A DNA stretch of 64,000 bases from Symsagittifera roscoffensis (GCF_963678635.1 NC_087067.1:58756487-58820486); one strand, 5' to 3'; positions 1-11,220 are shown, counted from the first letter of the stretch. Made by a program: numbers and translations. The notes: generated by a model from the letters alone, not told the origin.

Positions 1-125
1 TTAGGATCGGTATTAGACTAAGAAATTGCACGAATCTATCCGGCCGAAAAAAAGATAGCGTGACGAGCAGACGGTGTACCCTATCCGAAATTACTCTATG
101 AGTTAACCACATCGGACCTAGATTC
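1..125 (+). repeat. Left inverted terminal repeat of the polymerase-bearing element
   Basis: Positions 1-105 read as the reverse complement of about 24065-24170, with similarity fading near 125 (shared CGGACCTAGATTC-like segment). A third copy in the same orientation as the right end lies at about 30232-30345, and a degenerate forward copy at 60805-60905. The copies at 24 and 30 kb stay similar for about 200 bp further outward, so this repeat probably continues left of the window. Long terminal inverted repeats are typical of Polinton/Maverick elements, but the true end and target duplication cannot be seen here. Confidence 0.75.
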
Positions 126-165
126 AGCCACATATTCAGCCACATATTTAACCACATATTCAGCC
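122..165. repeat. 12-bp tandem repeat inside the terminal repeat
   Basis: Nearly four head-to-tail copies of ATTCAGCCACAT, the third changed to ATTTAACCACAT. It lies at the inner edge of the left terminal repeat and is absent from the copies at 24 kb and 30 kb. Confidence 0.8.
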
Positions 166-1309
166 AAGATTAAGAAAGTCATCCAATCTAACCATAGAAT
201 TTTTGAAAGTATCAACCAATCAGAATCGAGCATAACCAATATACATTTTCCAACATAAGGAGTATTTTCATTTGACACCAAAGTGAGATAAATGAGATTT
301 CTTGTCTGGTTTTTATTATTTTTTTGATAATCAATTCAAATTTTGAAACTTCGATCAAAATTTTTTTGATTTGTTCGATTTCTGACCAGTGAAAAAAGAA
401 GGTACCAAAATAAGCTATTTTATCCTTTTTTGGTATATTGTAGTATAAACAACCACAAATCTATTAAATTTGGATAAATGATTTAAAGATATTCTGACAA
501 ATCTAGATTTTGTATTTGTATCAAATTCAAAACAGTAATCGTATTGATGTTCCTTATCTCCAGTTTTTGTTTCAGTGGCTCTTCCGTTGTTTTGTTTTTT
601 ACTGATTGGCCACTCAATCTAAGCTAACCCTTCTAAATAAAAACATTGTTGATAAATCTGGCAATACTCTTCTTTTTTGTATTCTCCTCTCTATCTTTCT
701 AACAAAATTATTGAATTTTCTGTGTTTCTTCAAAGAAGTTAGAACTAATACAATCTCCATCAACGTCTTCACTCCACCACTTTTGCAGTTTTTCGCAGTA
801 GTTCAATTTTAAAATCTGATGAATATCCTTTTCAGATATTGAAAATTCTTCTGATAGAAACATTTTTCTTACTGAAATAAACGAAGAAACTTAATAAACT
901 CGAATGGTTTTATCATTTTTTTGTGTTTCGTAATAACAATTACCATAAAAACTTTTTCCATTTTTTAGAAAATTGATTTAACCAATCAAAAACCCAATTC
1001 ATGGTGAAAAAAATTGAAATCAACCAATGAAGTACAAAAATTTGAAAAAAAAATTGAATAGGTTTTCAACTACATTCTTGTTTGTAAGTTTGTTCAAAAA
1101 AGACAAAGTTTACTTAATTTTGGATAAAAAATACAATTAAATAAGTTTTTCTGTAATTTCATAAGCAAAAACTAAAAACTAACTGATAATTGGTTAAAGT
1201 TTTATGTCAATTTAGTTTAAACTGTATAATTTTCTGACTTTTCCTCAGATAACATAGCTCTAAATATACATTTCAGTGATAAAAAGTAGTTTTGAAGCAA
1301 TACTTTTTC
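166..1309. other. AT-rich left arm, no gene recognised
   Basis: Strongly AT-rich with many poly-A/T runs. Short open frames occur on both strands, but none has recognisable motifs or sensible composition. Likely left-arm spacer of the element. Confidence 0.5.
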
Positions 1310-1714
1310 AATTATTAACTTCAGAAAACATCACAAAGCTCTACTGAGGTTTACAATTATCAACAAACATAAAGCCTTCCAATATTTGGGACAGTTCTTT
1401 GAATTCATTCAAAGTTTACTTGACATATGCAACTTGTTCCAAGTCTTCATTTTCCTTTGCAGTGAAGAGTCAAATCTGAATCTAGGGTGACTTGTTCACA
1501 TTGTGCTTCTTGATTGAGTCACACACCCTCCTCATGTCGCTATTTCATATACTCTATTACAGATGTCGAGCTCCTGATCCATTGTTGATTCTTTACCAGA
1601 TTTGGCTTCATATATAGGTGCGAGTCCACGATTTCCAGCATCGTGAATAACAGTGCTCCGGATTGTCGATATTGCTTCTCCTTCTTTTTCACTAAGATAG
1701 ACTCGTTGTCCCAA
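1310..1714 (-). pseudogene. Decayed ORFan at the left duplication breakpoint
   Basis: The minus strand encodes a plausible hydrophilic protein starting near MGQRVYLSEKEGEAISTIRS at 1714 and open to 1532. The sense then continues to about 1310 only by changing frame at least twice and passing stop codons (QVAYVK, stop, TLNEFKELSQILEG). I do not recognise the family. The left breakpoint of the 9.2-kb tandem duplication, near 1690, cuts its first codons. The second unit therefore keeps only a stub (10897-10921) fused to antisense polymerase sequence. Function unknown, probably an accessory gene of the element. Confidence 0.5.
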
Positions 1715-2013
1715 ATTGTTTATTTTTAATAGTTTAAAGCACGAATCAAAGTATATTGTCCCCTTGCAGGATTTTTGGAACCAAATCTCTTTTGATTTTT
1801 TGAAAATTCATTATAGTTGGGACTATCAACTTTTCTCAAGTACGTTTTGAAGAGCAAACTGATCAGGTGAGGAGAAGTGAGAGAAATGATTTTGAGATTA
1901 AATGAAAATGGAAGTAAGCGTTATGAGTCATCTCGTTTTCCATATATGGAAGTAGTACCAAATATGGAAAGACTTCCCTATATGGACTTCCCTATTACTA
2001 CTACTATATAAAT

Positions 2014-2532
2014 CTACCGTTTTCTGCAAAAATCATTTTTCTCAAGGGAAGCTGGTGAAATTTTAATGCAAATCTCTGGAAATCTGATTCCAAACCGAAT
2101 CAAGCAGGATTTTGAGCTTTGAAAATCCTTAAAAAAATGAAGAAATAAAGAATTTTGCTGGGGAGTTTTGACAAACTTGGGAGCTTGGTAGGGAACAAAA
2201 AGAGTCTTTGAAGTATCATTGTACGACTTTTTTATTAACATCAATTTTTCTAAAATAAACAAAGTTTCTTTTCTAGTTAGGTGTAACTCAGCAGTAAGAT
2301 CATAGCTTTGGTAAGCAATATGTGGTTCAAAATTAAACTCTTTGAATGGATAAGTTTCCCTAAAGAGACCTTTATTTAGTCGGAGAACTTTGTTTTGGAC
2401 AACATAAACGTCCATAAATTTGTGAAAAAAGTGAGAATTTACATCTATTTCATCAATAAATAAATCAAACGTAATATTTAATTTTTTCTTGTAGAGTACC
2501 TCGAGAAATTTTAAATGTTTTTTAAGTGACAT
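2014..2532 (-). CDS. ORFan-A, unit 1 (172 aa, unknown function)
   Basis: An intact 172-residue frame beginning MSLKKHLKFLEVLYKK and ending in a basic RKR tail. It is rich in Phe, Lys and Leu, has no signal peptide or membrane segment, and I recognise no domain. It is real in the sense of conservation. A diverged paralogue at 8438-8950 keeps long identical stretches (around LRLNKG, FRETYPFKEF, HIAYQSYDLTAELHLTRK, SCLIRFGIRFPEIC) with many synonymous or conservative changes elsewhere. It is divergently oriented from the polymerase, sharing a 350-bp upstream region. Probably an element-encoded accessory or structural protein. Confidence 0.6.
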   Translation of the reverse strand: MSLKKHLKFLEVLYKKKLNITFDLFIDEIDVNSHFFHKFMDVYVVQNKVLRLNKGLFRETYPFKEFNFEPHIAYQSYDLTAELHLTRKETLFILEKLMLIKKSYNDTSKTLFVPYQAPKFVKTPQQNSLFLHFFKDFQSSKSCLIRFGIRFPEICIKISPASLEKNDFCRKR

Positions 2533-2882
2533 GTTTCAAAAATGATTAATTTTGATCCAAAGTTATGTCTAGACACCGTTTAGTTCTGATTGGTTGAAAA
2601 TTTTTGGGAAATAGAATTTTCGAAGGAATGACGTAGGCGATGACGTCATTACCATAAAAAGAAAAATGCGTTGATGGTGACGTCATTGTTAGTATAAGTA
2701 CGCTTGTCTTTTTGGATTAAGTCATTAATTTTGTTTGCCAATAAGAAACAGTCATTTGAACTTTTACTTCAAAATTTACAAATCATTATTCCTCAAAATG
2801 AAAAAAGTAAGCATCTTCATTCAATTGGTACTTTAAACTTTTATTTTTGGAACATCTCTAAAGTCCCAAAATTTTTTAGATA
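2533..2882. promoter_or_regulatory. Divergent promoter with CRE palindromes
   Basis: The gap between ORFan-A (minus) and polymerase A (plus) contains two perfect TGACGTCA palindromes at 2641-2648 and 2678-2685 and a half-match TGACGTA at 2629. A TATA-like GTATAAGTA follows at 2692-2700, about 185 bp before the polymerase ATG. TGACGTCA is the CREB/ATF-type site in animals. The clustering and position argue for a bidirectional promoter. This is inference from motif and layout only. Confidence 0.5.
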
Positions 2883-5564
2883 ATGCCTGCTCTAAACCGA
2901 AATGAGAAAGTAGAGTGGGGAGATTGTGGAAACATGTATGTTCATCAACATGCAGCTTGACACAGCAAAAGTTGTCAAGCAGGATTATTTTTTATCCTGA
3001 TTGTAAGTATTTCACTTACAATCAACAAAATATTATCTATCACGTGGCCAAGAAGCATTATCTATCATGCTTCCAAGCAATCAACGATTTGGTCATCTTG
3101 CGAAAAAAAAGTTTTCGAGTTACTATTCGCTCCAAAAACATCGTGGAAAAGAGCATGGAGCGAAACAACTGAAGCCAAGTGATGCGGTGGCAGACTTGAA
3201 CAAGATTGTGGAGGAGGAAGGGGAAGACGGAGAGAAAATCAAGGAGGAGTAGACTGCTTGTCAGCATTTCCTTGTGGATACTGAGATGGAAAATGGAAGA
3301 TATAAGGTATTCAACTTTCAAATGTCAAAGTTAGATTCCAAGATTATCAACGAGAAGCTTGAAGAAGTTTTCAACAAGCTGAATTCCGCTGCAAAATCAA
3401 TATCACTTTCGGACTTGTTCTTCGTAATGTCGAAACGGGAGAATATGGGTTTTACTACGCACACGAAAACAATACTTTGTTGGAGAAATCGCAATTACTG
3501 TGCACAAAAACAGATTTTATTACAATCCAGAGAAAAATTGAAAATTTTAATATTGTAGAGCAATGCACACAATAGCGTCAGAACACAAGCAATGCAACAA
3601 ATGGTTCAGTTTTATCATCAGAAAAAAATTGATATGTTGAAACTTGGATGTACTCTTCCAAATCTGGCAAATATTTGACTGAACAAATCCACCAATGAAA
3701 AGTTCTACCCATTTTGCCAAAGTGATAGAGATTTGTGCGAGAAAATTAGAGAGGATAGGACGGTTGGACCATCAATTGTGTTTACGCGAAAAGTTGTTGT
3801 GGACAAAACCGTTGTCAGGGATTCATCAAATGTCTGCAAATCAATTGTTTGAATTGATGTGAGCCAGCTCTATCCCTCTTCAATGTGTCAAGACATGCCA
3901 ACAGGATTGTACACAAGATGGGAGTTTGATTCCGATTTGCAAAAATTCAAGGCTAGACATAACCGATCTCGCAGTTTTGAGAACAGGGTTATGTCTTAAT
4001 ACCAAGAAACAAGACCAGAATGCAGAATTGAGAGCTTCCACACATCTGGAAATCAAAAGAAAAGTGACTGTTACAATGTAGATCGATTTTGCGATCACTG
4101 CAAAACAGTGTTTGAAGCTATGGGATGATATTACAATTTTTGTCCCTTCCAGGAGACTCGTCCCTCACTTAGCGATAAAGAAATTGAGAGAGGAAACCAA
4201 GTAAGAGAGATGGATGACTTGAGACGTGAGTATAATCGCGAAAAAGGTTATAAAATCGAAGAGATGTGGGAATGTGAGTGGTGGCAAAACTTCAAAACGA
4301 ACGAAAAAAATAAAAATCATATTCGATCCCACCTTTAAACAAAAGACCTCTCTCTACTGATTCCTTATTGAAAAAAATAAAAGATGGATCTCTTTATGGC
4401 CATATTCAGTGTGGCTTAGCTGTTCCAGATGAACTGAAAGCAAAATTTACTAGCTTTCCTCCAAATTTCAAAAATATTGAAGTTGGAAGAAATAATATCG
4501 TGGGATATATGCAAAATTATGCCCTTGAAGATGATTTTCTTAAGCAACTTCAGCGAATGCTAATATCTAGTTTCAAGCTAGAAAATGGTTACATCATTAC
4601 TCCTCTCTTCAATTTCTTTATGGAACTTGATTTAAAGTGTACAAAAGTTTAACGCTTTGCACAGTATTTCCCTCGAAAATGCTTCAACAAATGTGTTCAG
4701 TCAGTTGTTGATGCTAAAGGGTAAGGAGATGAGAACCCTTTATCCGATTTTGCTGCAGAGACTATGAAATTGTTAGCTAATTCATCATACGGTTACCAGA
4801 TAATGGATAGATCGAAACATACGATCACAAAGTATTTGAATGATGAGAAAACACTCAAAGCAATTAATAAACCACTCTTCAAACGATTGAACACTGTTCA
4901 GAAAGTCTTGTACGAGATTAAGTTGCTGAAGTCAACCATTGAACACAAAGAACCCATAATTGTCGGATTTTTCATTCTGCAGTATGCAAAGCTGAAAATG
5001 CTTGAGCTTTACTACGCCCTTTTTGACAAGTTTTTTGATGTAAATAAGTTTGAGGAATTGGAAATGGACAAGGATTCGCAGTATTTAGCTCTTGCTGAGG
5101 ACAATTTGTTTTTTTGTATTCGTCCGGAGAAAAAAGATGACTGGGAAAAACTGAGATAAAAAGATTGCAGAGATTCATATAGAGCAGATTCAAAAACAAA
5201 ATTTTTTCCATGAACATATTGTAGCGTTCATCACAAGAAACACGATAAAAGAGAACCTGGTCTGTTCAAAGAAGATTTTAGGTGCACAGAGATGCTATGT
5301 TTATGTAGCAAGACTTTTTGTTGCTACGACATTCAATCTGACAAGGCGAAATTTAGCAGCAAAGGATTGAATAAAAGAGTTCTTGAGCAATCCGGTGATG
5401 GTCCTTTGCAAAAATACAGAAAATTATTCGACGAAGCAATCAACTTGACTTCAACAAACAGAAGTATTAGAACCATTGAGCAAACGAAGAAGAAATTGAG
5501 TTACTTTTAACCGCAAAGACAAGTTCAGGACGACGGAATACACACAAAACCTTTGAACTTGTAA
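2883..5564 (+). pseudogene. Family B DNA polymerase fragment A, unit 1
   Basis: Broken protein-primed type family B DNA polymerase. From 2883 the N-terminal part carries degenerate C2H2 zinc-finger-like pairs (PDCKYFTYNQQ then HVAKKH at 2988-3056; SYYSLQKHRGKEHG at 3119-3160), with lost cysteines. Near 3565-3595 the sequence jumps to the region before the palm, so about 2 kb found in fragment B, including the exonuclease, is missing. The downstream half has motif A (DVSQLYP near 3857), motif B (NSSYGY near 4777) and motif C as DKDS near 5067, so both catalytic aspartates survive. Many stops and frameshifts interrupt it, ending at 5562-5564. Such polymerases occur in Polintons, adenoviruses and linear plasmids. 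It is non-functional as read. Confidence 0.85.
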
Positions 5565-6158
5565 ATAACTGATACTGTAATAGCATTCAATTCAGTATTG
5601 ATTAAATTACTGTAAACTTGCGATAAAATTATTATACGAAGAAGTGCTTTATATACTTCATCTTATGAATTTAACTTCTTTTTTCAAAAAAACATGATTT
5701 TTTTCGAAGTTTCAGTAGATTTCAGTATAGCTTCACGTAGATAAAAAAAATATTATCCAATAAATTAGGTCAAATTATAGGTAGTCTTATCGTTGATAAA
5801 AAAACAAAACTTGTCCCAAAAAACTCTTATCATTGACTTACGATGTAATTTTTTCCAATTACATAACGCGCGCCGAGATTATTGCGAAAAAACTAGACAC
5901 TTCCACACAAAAACCAAAAACATTTCGTTTTTTTTTACCATTATCTTACCATCACACAAACCATAAAACCTCACCATCGGTATTCCCTATCTTTATCCAT
6001 TGTAGACTCTATACCCAATCTCAAAACAAAGGTCGGAGACCGGATGCTCTGTTCCCTATCTTAAAACATGGTGGTCTGCTTAAAGATTATTAATATCATT
6101 ATTTGCGAAAAAATCAAAGTTATGGTCTGAAAAAAGATTGATTTTTTGGTGTTTTCGA
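5565..6158. other. Spacer after polymerase A
   Basis: AT-rich sequence with no supported gene. The stretch 5780-6100 recurs in the third partial copy (about 21100-21450). There, the intervening polymerase C-terminus and early spacer have been deleted. Confidence 0.5.
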
Positions 6159-6766
6159 TTAATGGTACGTTTTTTTGATTATAGGTTTGTATGTTTGATA
6201 ATTAATAGTCGAATATTCATTGAAGTGAATTGGTTTAGCTAGTGAGTGTAATTTTGGTTGCTGGAGCGGTATTTTTTTGTGGTGTTTTATTTATGGTGTT
6301 GTAATTGTGGGGTGTATTGGTGAGATATTTTTTGTGTTTTACTGCCAATGTTGTAATAATCTCCTCATTTGTAAACTGTAAGATTTGAAAATCTTGTTGA
6401 CTTAGTGTTGTTGTTCGGCTTAAATTATCTCTTGCATGTATGAATGTTGATTTTAAACTGATTTTGTCTATTCTATTTCGAAAAATGTTTTTTAACTTAG
6501 TCGTGCTTTTTTTGTTGTCAATGTGATGATTCTTTATTTATTTTCATATTATGAAATTGTTTGGGTTGCTGAGGTTGAAGTGGCTTTGTTATATCCTTAA
6601 TTATATCATGATATTGTTCAAAGTCCCAATCCTTATCAAAAATTTTTTTCATCATGACAGCATGCACGGAATTGTTTTCTGGATTGTCGTACAAGACAAG
6701 GAGAAAAAAAGATATATTTCTGTCGTTGAGGCTTTCTTTTTTGCAATTTGACATTGCCTGTTGCAA
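6159..6766 (-). pseudogene. Frameshifted copy of the 201-aa minus-strand ORF
   Basis: Homologous to the intact 201-residue frame at 21517-22122, but a one-base length change near 6530 truncates the open frame to 82 residues (6518-6766, MQQAMSNCKKESLNDRN). The remaining sense continues in another frame to about 6159. A further upstream conserved piece (6816-7028) may belong to the same ancestral gene. Family unrecognised. Confidence 0.5.
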
Positions 6767-7030
6767 ATTTTGATGTTTTATGTTTTTGTTGTACTATACG
6801 AAAACTTTTGAACCTTTAGGTCATCTGTTTGAATTTTCTATGATGGAGTACATGATTTTGTGGTACAACTTCATTTGCAAAAATTCCATACTCTGAGGTT
6901 ACGTTGCGCAGATTGGACAAGTAGTATTCAAGTATCTGGTTTTTGGTTTTTACTTCTAATTTTTTTTGCATGGACTTTAATTTTCGTAAAATAAACGGAT
7001 GATAATTGGTAGAATAAACTCATCCTCAAA

Positions 7031-7712
7031 ATTGCAATTTTTTTAATGATTTACAAAAAACGTATGCAAAAACCAAATTTAATTTTCCTTATGCAAATGC
7101 AAAAACAGCAAAAGTGTTTTTTGTAAAAAATGTTTTAAATCGTCGCCAAAAATTTTAACCTTTTTGTTTTCGAGTGCTATTCCCTGTCTTCATACATTGT
7201 TTTTCAGATTTTTTTGGTCAACATACATGCAAACAATAGATTTCTTTACGATCAAAAATAAAACATAGATATTTATTCACTTTATTTATTAACAGTGCAA
7301 GAAAAATTGTATAATATTTTTTTAAAAAGCAAAAACACTTAGTGAAATATTTTTTAATTTGCAAGTTTTTCTCTGATTTTCTTAACAAGTAAGCAAAAAG
7401 TGTTAAGAAAAACTCTGCAAGTTGCAAAAACGTGTGATGACGTTTTTATCATATATGCAAAAAAAGTAATGTTCTTTTATCGAGTCTGGAAAAAATGATC
7501 TGTAATTTTAGAAAAAGGCAAAATTGTTTTATTTTTTAAATCATTTTGCAAACATTTTGTATTTCGCAAAATGCGAATTTTATATGATTTGTGCAAAAAT
7601 GTGTTTGACAAACTTTTCCATTACATCTTACCTTTTCTGTTTTTTTCTATCTCTTCGAAAAAAACACTAGATGCAAAAAAAAAAATTATAAAACAGACAA
7701 TAACCAAATTAT
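7031..7712. other. AT-rich spacer dense in TGCAAA motifs
   Basis: No supported gene. The stretch contains well over a dozen GCAAA/TTTGC words at irregular 20-60 bp spacing. It replaces, in units 1 and 2, the sequence found at 22379 onward in the third partial copy, which marks a rearrangement point near 7028. Confidence 0.5.
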
Positions 7713-8228
7713 TTACAAATCAAAGAGCTGTCGAGCAGCTGAGTTCTCAAAAGCTTGCAGGTTTTCAATCGCGCGCAAAGCTGGTCTTGCCTCCATCATC
7801 GGTGGTTGTCTTGGTTGCTCGCTGACTGGAGTTCCTGGCTCAGAGAACCCCTCATCCTCTTTGATGGTAATTGAGTTGTCCACAGATCCCTCTTCCCAAG
7901 GAAAGAGGAAATTGTCGAATGGTTGAGCCACATATCTAGAGTCAGGAGTTTCATGATAGTTTATTGCCACATGCTCAGCCACTTCCTGTATCATTTGCAT
8001 TTCTCCAAGTTGGTTCTCTGTCATGGGTACTTGCGTTATATGATGTTCGTTGAAATCCCTGCAAATCACCTCAACCATGTACCAGACTTAGATTGGGAGG
8101 TCCATTTGTGCCAGAAGAGTTCCAGAGACTGTTTTTCGCACTCAGATTTGTACTAAATCAGCCAAAGTTCTAATCGGAAACATAGCTCCTTTTTGCACAT
8201 TGTCGTTTCCAATAACAAAAGTGTTCAT
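7713..8228 (-). pseudogene. 171-codon acidic ORF with two in-frame stops, unit 1
   Basis: From an ATG at 8228 (MNTFVIGNDNVQKGAMF) the frame runs to 7713 with only two interruptions, a TGA at codon 29 and a TAA at codon 47. It then continues openly as MVEVICRDFNEHHITQ to a C-terminus rich in Pro and Glu (EPGTPVSEQPRQPPMMEARP). Both stops are present in both tandem copies, so they predate the duplication. No domain recognised. It lies directly downstream of a small membrane ORF and ORFan-B on the same strand. The region from 8078 on (121 codons) could still be translated from an internal ATG. Confidence 0.55.
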
Positions 8229-8274
8229 TTTTGTTCTTGTTGTCGTATCCAGTCAGAGGAACCTTTTAAAGGAC

Positions 8275-8457
8275 TTAAATCTTCCAAATAAGTAAAAAAA
8301 TACAAAAAAAAACAATCGCAAAAGTAAATGACCAAAAGTTGTTTGCTGTAAATATAAGTAATATTGCCGATTTAAATTTAAGTAACAAAAGAAGGAAAAT
8401 TAATAAAAATAGCATTTCTGCAAGTCTTCTCATCAAGTTAAGGAATTTTATATACAA
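8275..8457 (-). CDS. Small membrane protein, unit 1 (60 aa, truncated frame)
   Basis: MYIKFLNLMRRLAEMLFLL... is almost entirely hydrophobic after a short basic N-terminus, with two probable membrane segments (residues about 15-27 and 31-58). The start overlaps the end of ORFan-B by 20 nt. In unit 2 a shorter A-run keeps the frame open to 76 residues with a hydrophilic tail, so this copy probably has a frameshift near 8310. Function unknown; small virus-like elements often carry such proteins. Confidence 0.4.
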   Translation of the reverse strand: MYIKFLNLMRRLAEMLFLLIFLLLLLKFKSAILLIFTANNFWSFTFAIVFFCIFLLIWKI

Positions 8458-8950
8458 TCGATGAGGAATTGCTGATTTTTGAGTAGATTGTCAAGTTCTC
8501 TGATTTTGATGAAAATTTGGGAGGATAGCTCAAAGTTGATGAATTTTCAAAGCAAATCTCTGGAAATCTGATTCCAAACCGAATCAAGCAGGATTTTGAG
8601 CTTTGAAATTCCTTAAAAAATTGAAGAAATAAAGAACTTTGCTTGGGAGTTTTGACAAATTTGGGAGCTGGGCAGGGAAAAAAAAGAGTCTTGGAAGTAT
8701 TATCGTACAATTTTTTTATTAACTTCAATTTTTCTAAAAATAAATAAAAATTTTTTTTTCTAGTTAGGTGTAACTCAGCAGTAAGATCATAGCTTTGGTA
8801 AGCAATATGTGGATCAAAAGTAAACTCTTTGAATGGATAAGTTTCCCTAAAGAGACCTTTATTTAGTCGGAGAACTCTGTTTTGGACAACATAAACGTCC
8901 AGAAAATTGTGAAAAAAGTGAAAATCTACATCTATTTCATCAATAAGCAA
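8438..8950 (-). CDS. ORFan-B, unit 1 (paralogue of ORFan-A)
   Basis: A 170-residue open frame starting MLIDEIDVDFHFFHNF. It aligns along nearly its whole length with ORFan-A from residue 26 of the latter, and diverges at the C-terminus. The N-terminal 25 codons of ORFan-A and the CRE promoter are missing. Instead the frame abuts polymerase B in mid-gene at about 8960, so a deletion fused the two divergent genes. It ends overlapping the small membrane ORF. Unknown function. Confidence 0.55.
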   Translation of the reverse strand: MLIDEIDVDFHFFHNFLDVYVVQNRVLRLNKGLFRETYPFKEFTFDPHIAYQSYDLTAELHLTRKKNFYLFLEKLKLIKKLYDNTSKTLFFPCPAPKFVKTPKQSSLFLQFFKEFQSSKSCLIRFGIRFPEICFENSSTLSYPPKFSSKSENLTIYSKISNSSSIVYKIP

Positions 8951-8959
8951 ATCACACGC

Positions 8960-10896
8960 AAATCATTTATCTCAGCTGTTTACAGAATTTATATCAAAAT
9001 CTGGATACGACCCGAAAAAATTTCGCGGAGTTGCCATTGATGATATACCTCTTGTGGAGGAAACAGTTGAACATAAGATACTCGTTTACGATTTTGATAT
9101 TCAAGAAGGAGAATATGTTGGATAATTAGCCAGGCGAAGTATTGGAAAATTTGAAAGAACCGTAAAATTGTTAAGGTTTAACAACCATATCGTTCATGCG
9201 AATGATTTTGATTCTTTCTTCAAGAGTTACGATGTCCTAGCTCTGACTGTTTCTTCAACAGATCAGACAACCTCAACAGTCATCTTCTAACGTGTAAAGA
9301 TAGAGTGCGACACATTTATCCAAAGAATGTATATACACGCTGTTTGAAAAGCTGGAAGGTTTCAATATCCCAGTTTCGAAGGTTATTCTCTATTCAACAA
9401 CCTGGCCATTTTCGATTTTGAGTCGATATGTGTTCCATCAGATGAACTGAATGCCACCCAAAAAACAACCTGGATTGGAAAACACGTTCCAATTTCTATA
9501 TCAATATCCTCGAACCTGATAGATGAACCAATTTTTTTTATAACCAGGATCCGCAAAAGCTTATTATCGATTTTGTTATCGATCTTGCTTATTATCGACT
9601 TTGCTGAGAAAAATAAGCTCGAAATGAGAAATAATTTTCAAGATGTTGAAAGAGTAGTGAATGAGCGGATGTCGAAAATTTTCCAAGACTTGAAAGAAAG
9701 ATGTCGAAATCATCTGACTGGAAAATTTGAACACGAAGAAGAATGTATAGAGAACACAGAGGAAACTCTGATGTCAACTCAGTTTTTGAGTATGCAGAAA
9801 AATCTACTTATTGATTTGAAACAAAATCTGGAGAGGTATATTAACACATTACCTGTATTTGGGTTGAACAGTGGAAAATATGATCTGAACTTGATCAAGA
9901 GCTATCTGATTCCCTACCTAATCAACAATAAAGAAGCTGAACGAATGGTTATCAAAAAGGCTAAAGATTTTGTATGCTTCAAGTTTGAAACATTCAATTT
10001 CTCGATACTATGAAGTTTTTGGGTGGCGCAACATCTCTAGACTCCTTTCTTAAAGCTTACAAAGCAAGTGAGACAAAAGGGTTTTTTACCTTATGAGTGG
10101 TTTGACAGTGCGGACAAGCTCGAGATTGAAGAAATACCTGCATACGAAGCTTTTTCAAAAAAACTGAGAAACAACAACTCTCTTCATAAGAATTTAGGGA
10201 TTATCAGAACTTGAGGTCAAGAGGACTTGCTGAGCAGCAAGCACTAAAGAAACTTCAAATCAAGTCAGTACCCGCATCTGGATGGGATAATTACAAATAC
10301 TTACAAGGGATTTGGCAGAAACATGGAATAATTACTTTTACAGATTTTTTGCAGTGGTACAACAATAAGGATGTTTTTCCAACCCTTGAAGCAATGCAAC
10401 AAATGGTTCAGTTTTATCATCAGAAAAAAAACTATATGTTAAAACTAGGATGTACTCTTCTAAATATGGCAAATATTTGACTGCACAAATCAACCAATGA
10501 AAAGCTGTACCCATTTTGCGAAAATGATAGAGATTTGTGCGAAAAAATTATAGAGGATATGACGGGTGGACCATCAATTGTGTTTACGCGAAAAGCTTTG
10601 GTGGACAAAACCGTTATCACGGATTCATCAAATGTCTGCAAATCAATTGTTGGAATTGATGTGAGCCAGATCTATCCCTATTCAATGTGTCAAGACATGC
10701 CAACAGGATTGTACACAAGATGGGAGTTTGATTCCGATTTGAAAAATTTCAAGGCTAGACATAACCAATCTCGCAGTTTTGAGAACATGGTTATGTCTTA
10801 CTACCAAGAAACAAGACCAGAATGCGGAATTGAGAGCTTCCACACATCTGGAAATCAAACGAAAAGTGACTGTTACAATGTAGATCGATATTGCAT
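8960..10896 (+). pseudogene. Family B DNA polymerase fragment B, unit 1
   Basis: Central part of the same polymerase family, lacking the zinc-finger N-terminus. Visible exonuclease motifs are Exo I (IFDFES near 9410) and an Exo II-like NSGKYDLN near 9870. Longest open pieces are 9573-10013, 10211-10480 and 10535-10936. It reaches motif A (GIDVSQIYPYSM near 10650) and is then cut at the tandem junction (10894), where it fuses to the 1690-derived sequence. Stops and frameshifts are shared with unit 2. Non-functional here. Confidence 0.85.
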
Positions 10897-11220
10897 CACT
10901 AAGATAGACTCGTTGTCCCAAATTGTTTATTTTTAATAGTTTAAAGCACGAATCAAAGTATATTGTCCCCTTGCAGGATTTTTGGAACCAAATCTCTTTT
11001 GATTTTTTGAAAATTCATTATAGTTGGGACTATCAACTTTTCTCAAGTACGTTTTGAAGAGCAAACTGATCAGGTGAGGAGAAGTGAGAAAAATGATTTT
11101 GAGATTAAATGAAAATGGAAGTAAGCGTTATGAGTCATCTCGTTTTCCATATATGGAAGTAGTACCAAATATGGAAAGACTTCCCTATATGGACTTCCCT
11201 ATTACTACTACTATATAAAT

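Larger units (their letters stand above)
1690..10896. repeat. Tandem duplication unit 1 (9,207 bp)
   Basis: This segment is repeated immediately downstream at 10897-20100 with a shift of 9,204-9,207 bp. The copies differ only by scattered substitutions and homopolymer indels (tens of differences at most by eye). The junction at 10891-10900 joins polymerase sequence ending in GATATTGC to CACTAAGATAGAC, copied from 1690, with a short CACT overlap between the two partners. Unit 1 holds ORFan-A, polymerase piece A, two minus-strand ORFs, a small membrane ORF, ORFan-B and polymerase piece B. Confidence 0.9.

Noticed and set aside
96-281. Minus-strand ORF MVSNENTPYVGK at the left end
   Set aside because: It runs through the 12-bp tandem repeat (KYVAEYVAE); an artefact of the repeat.
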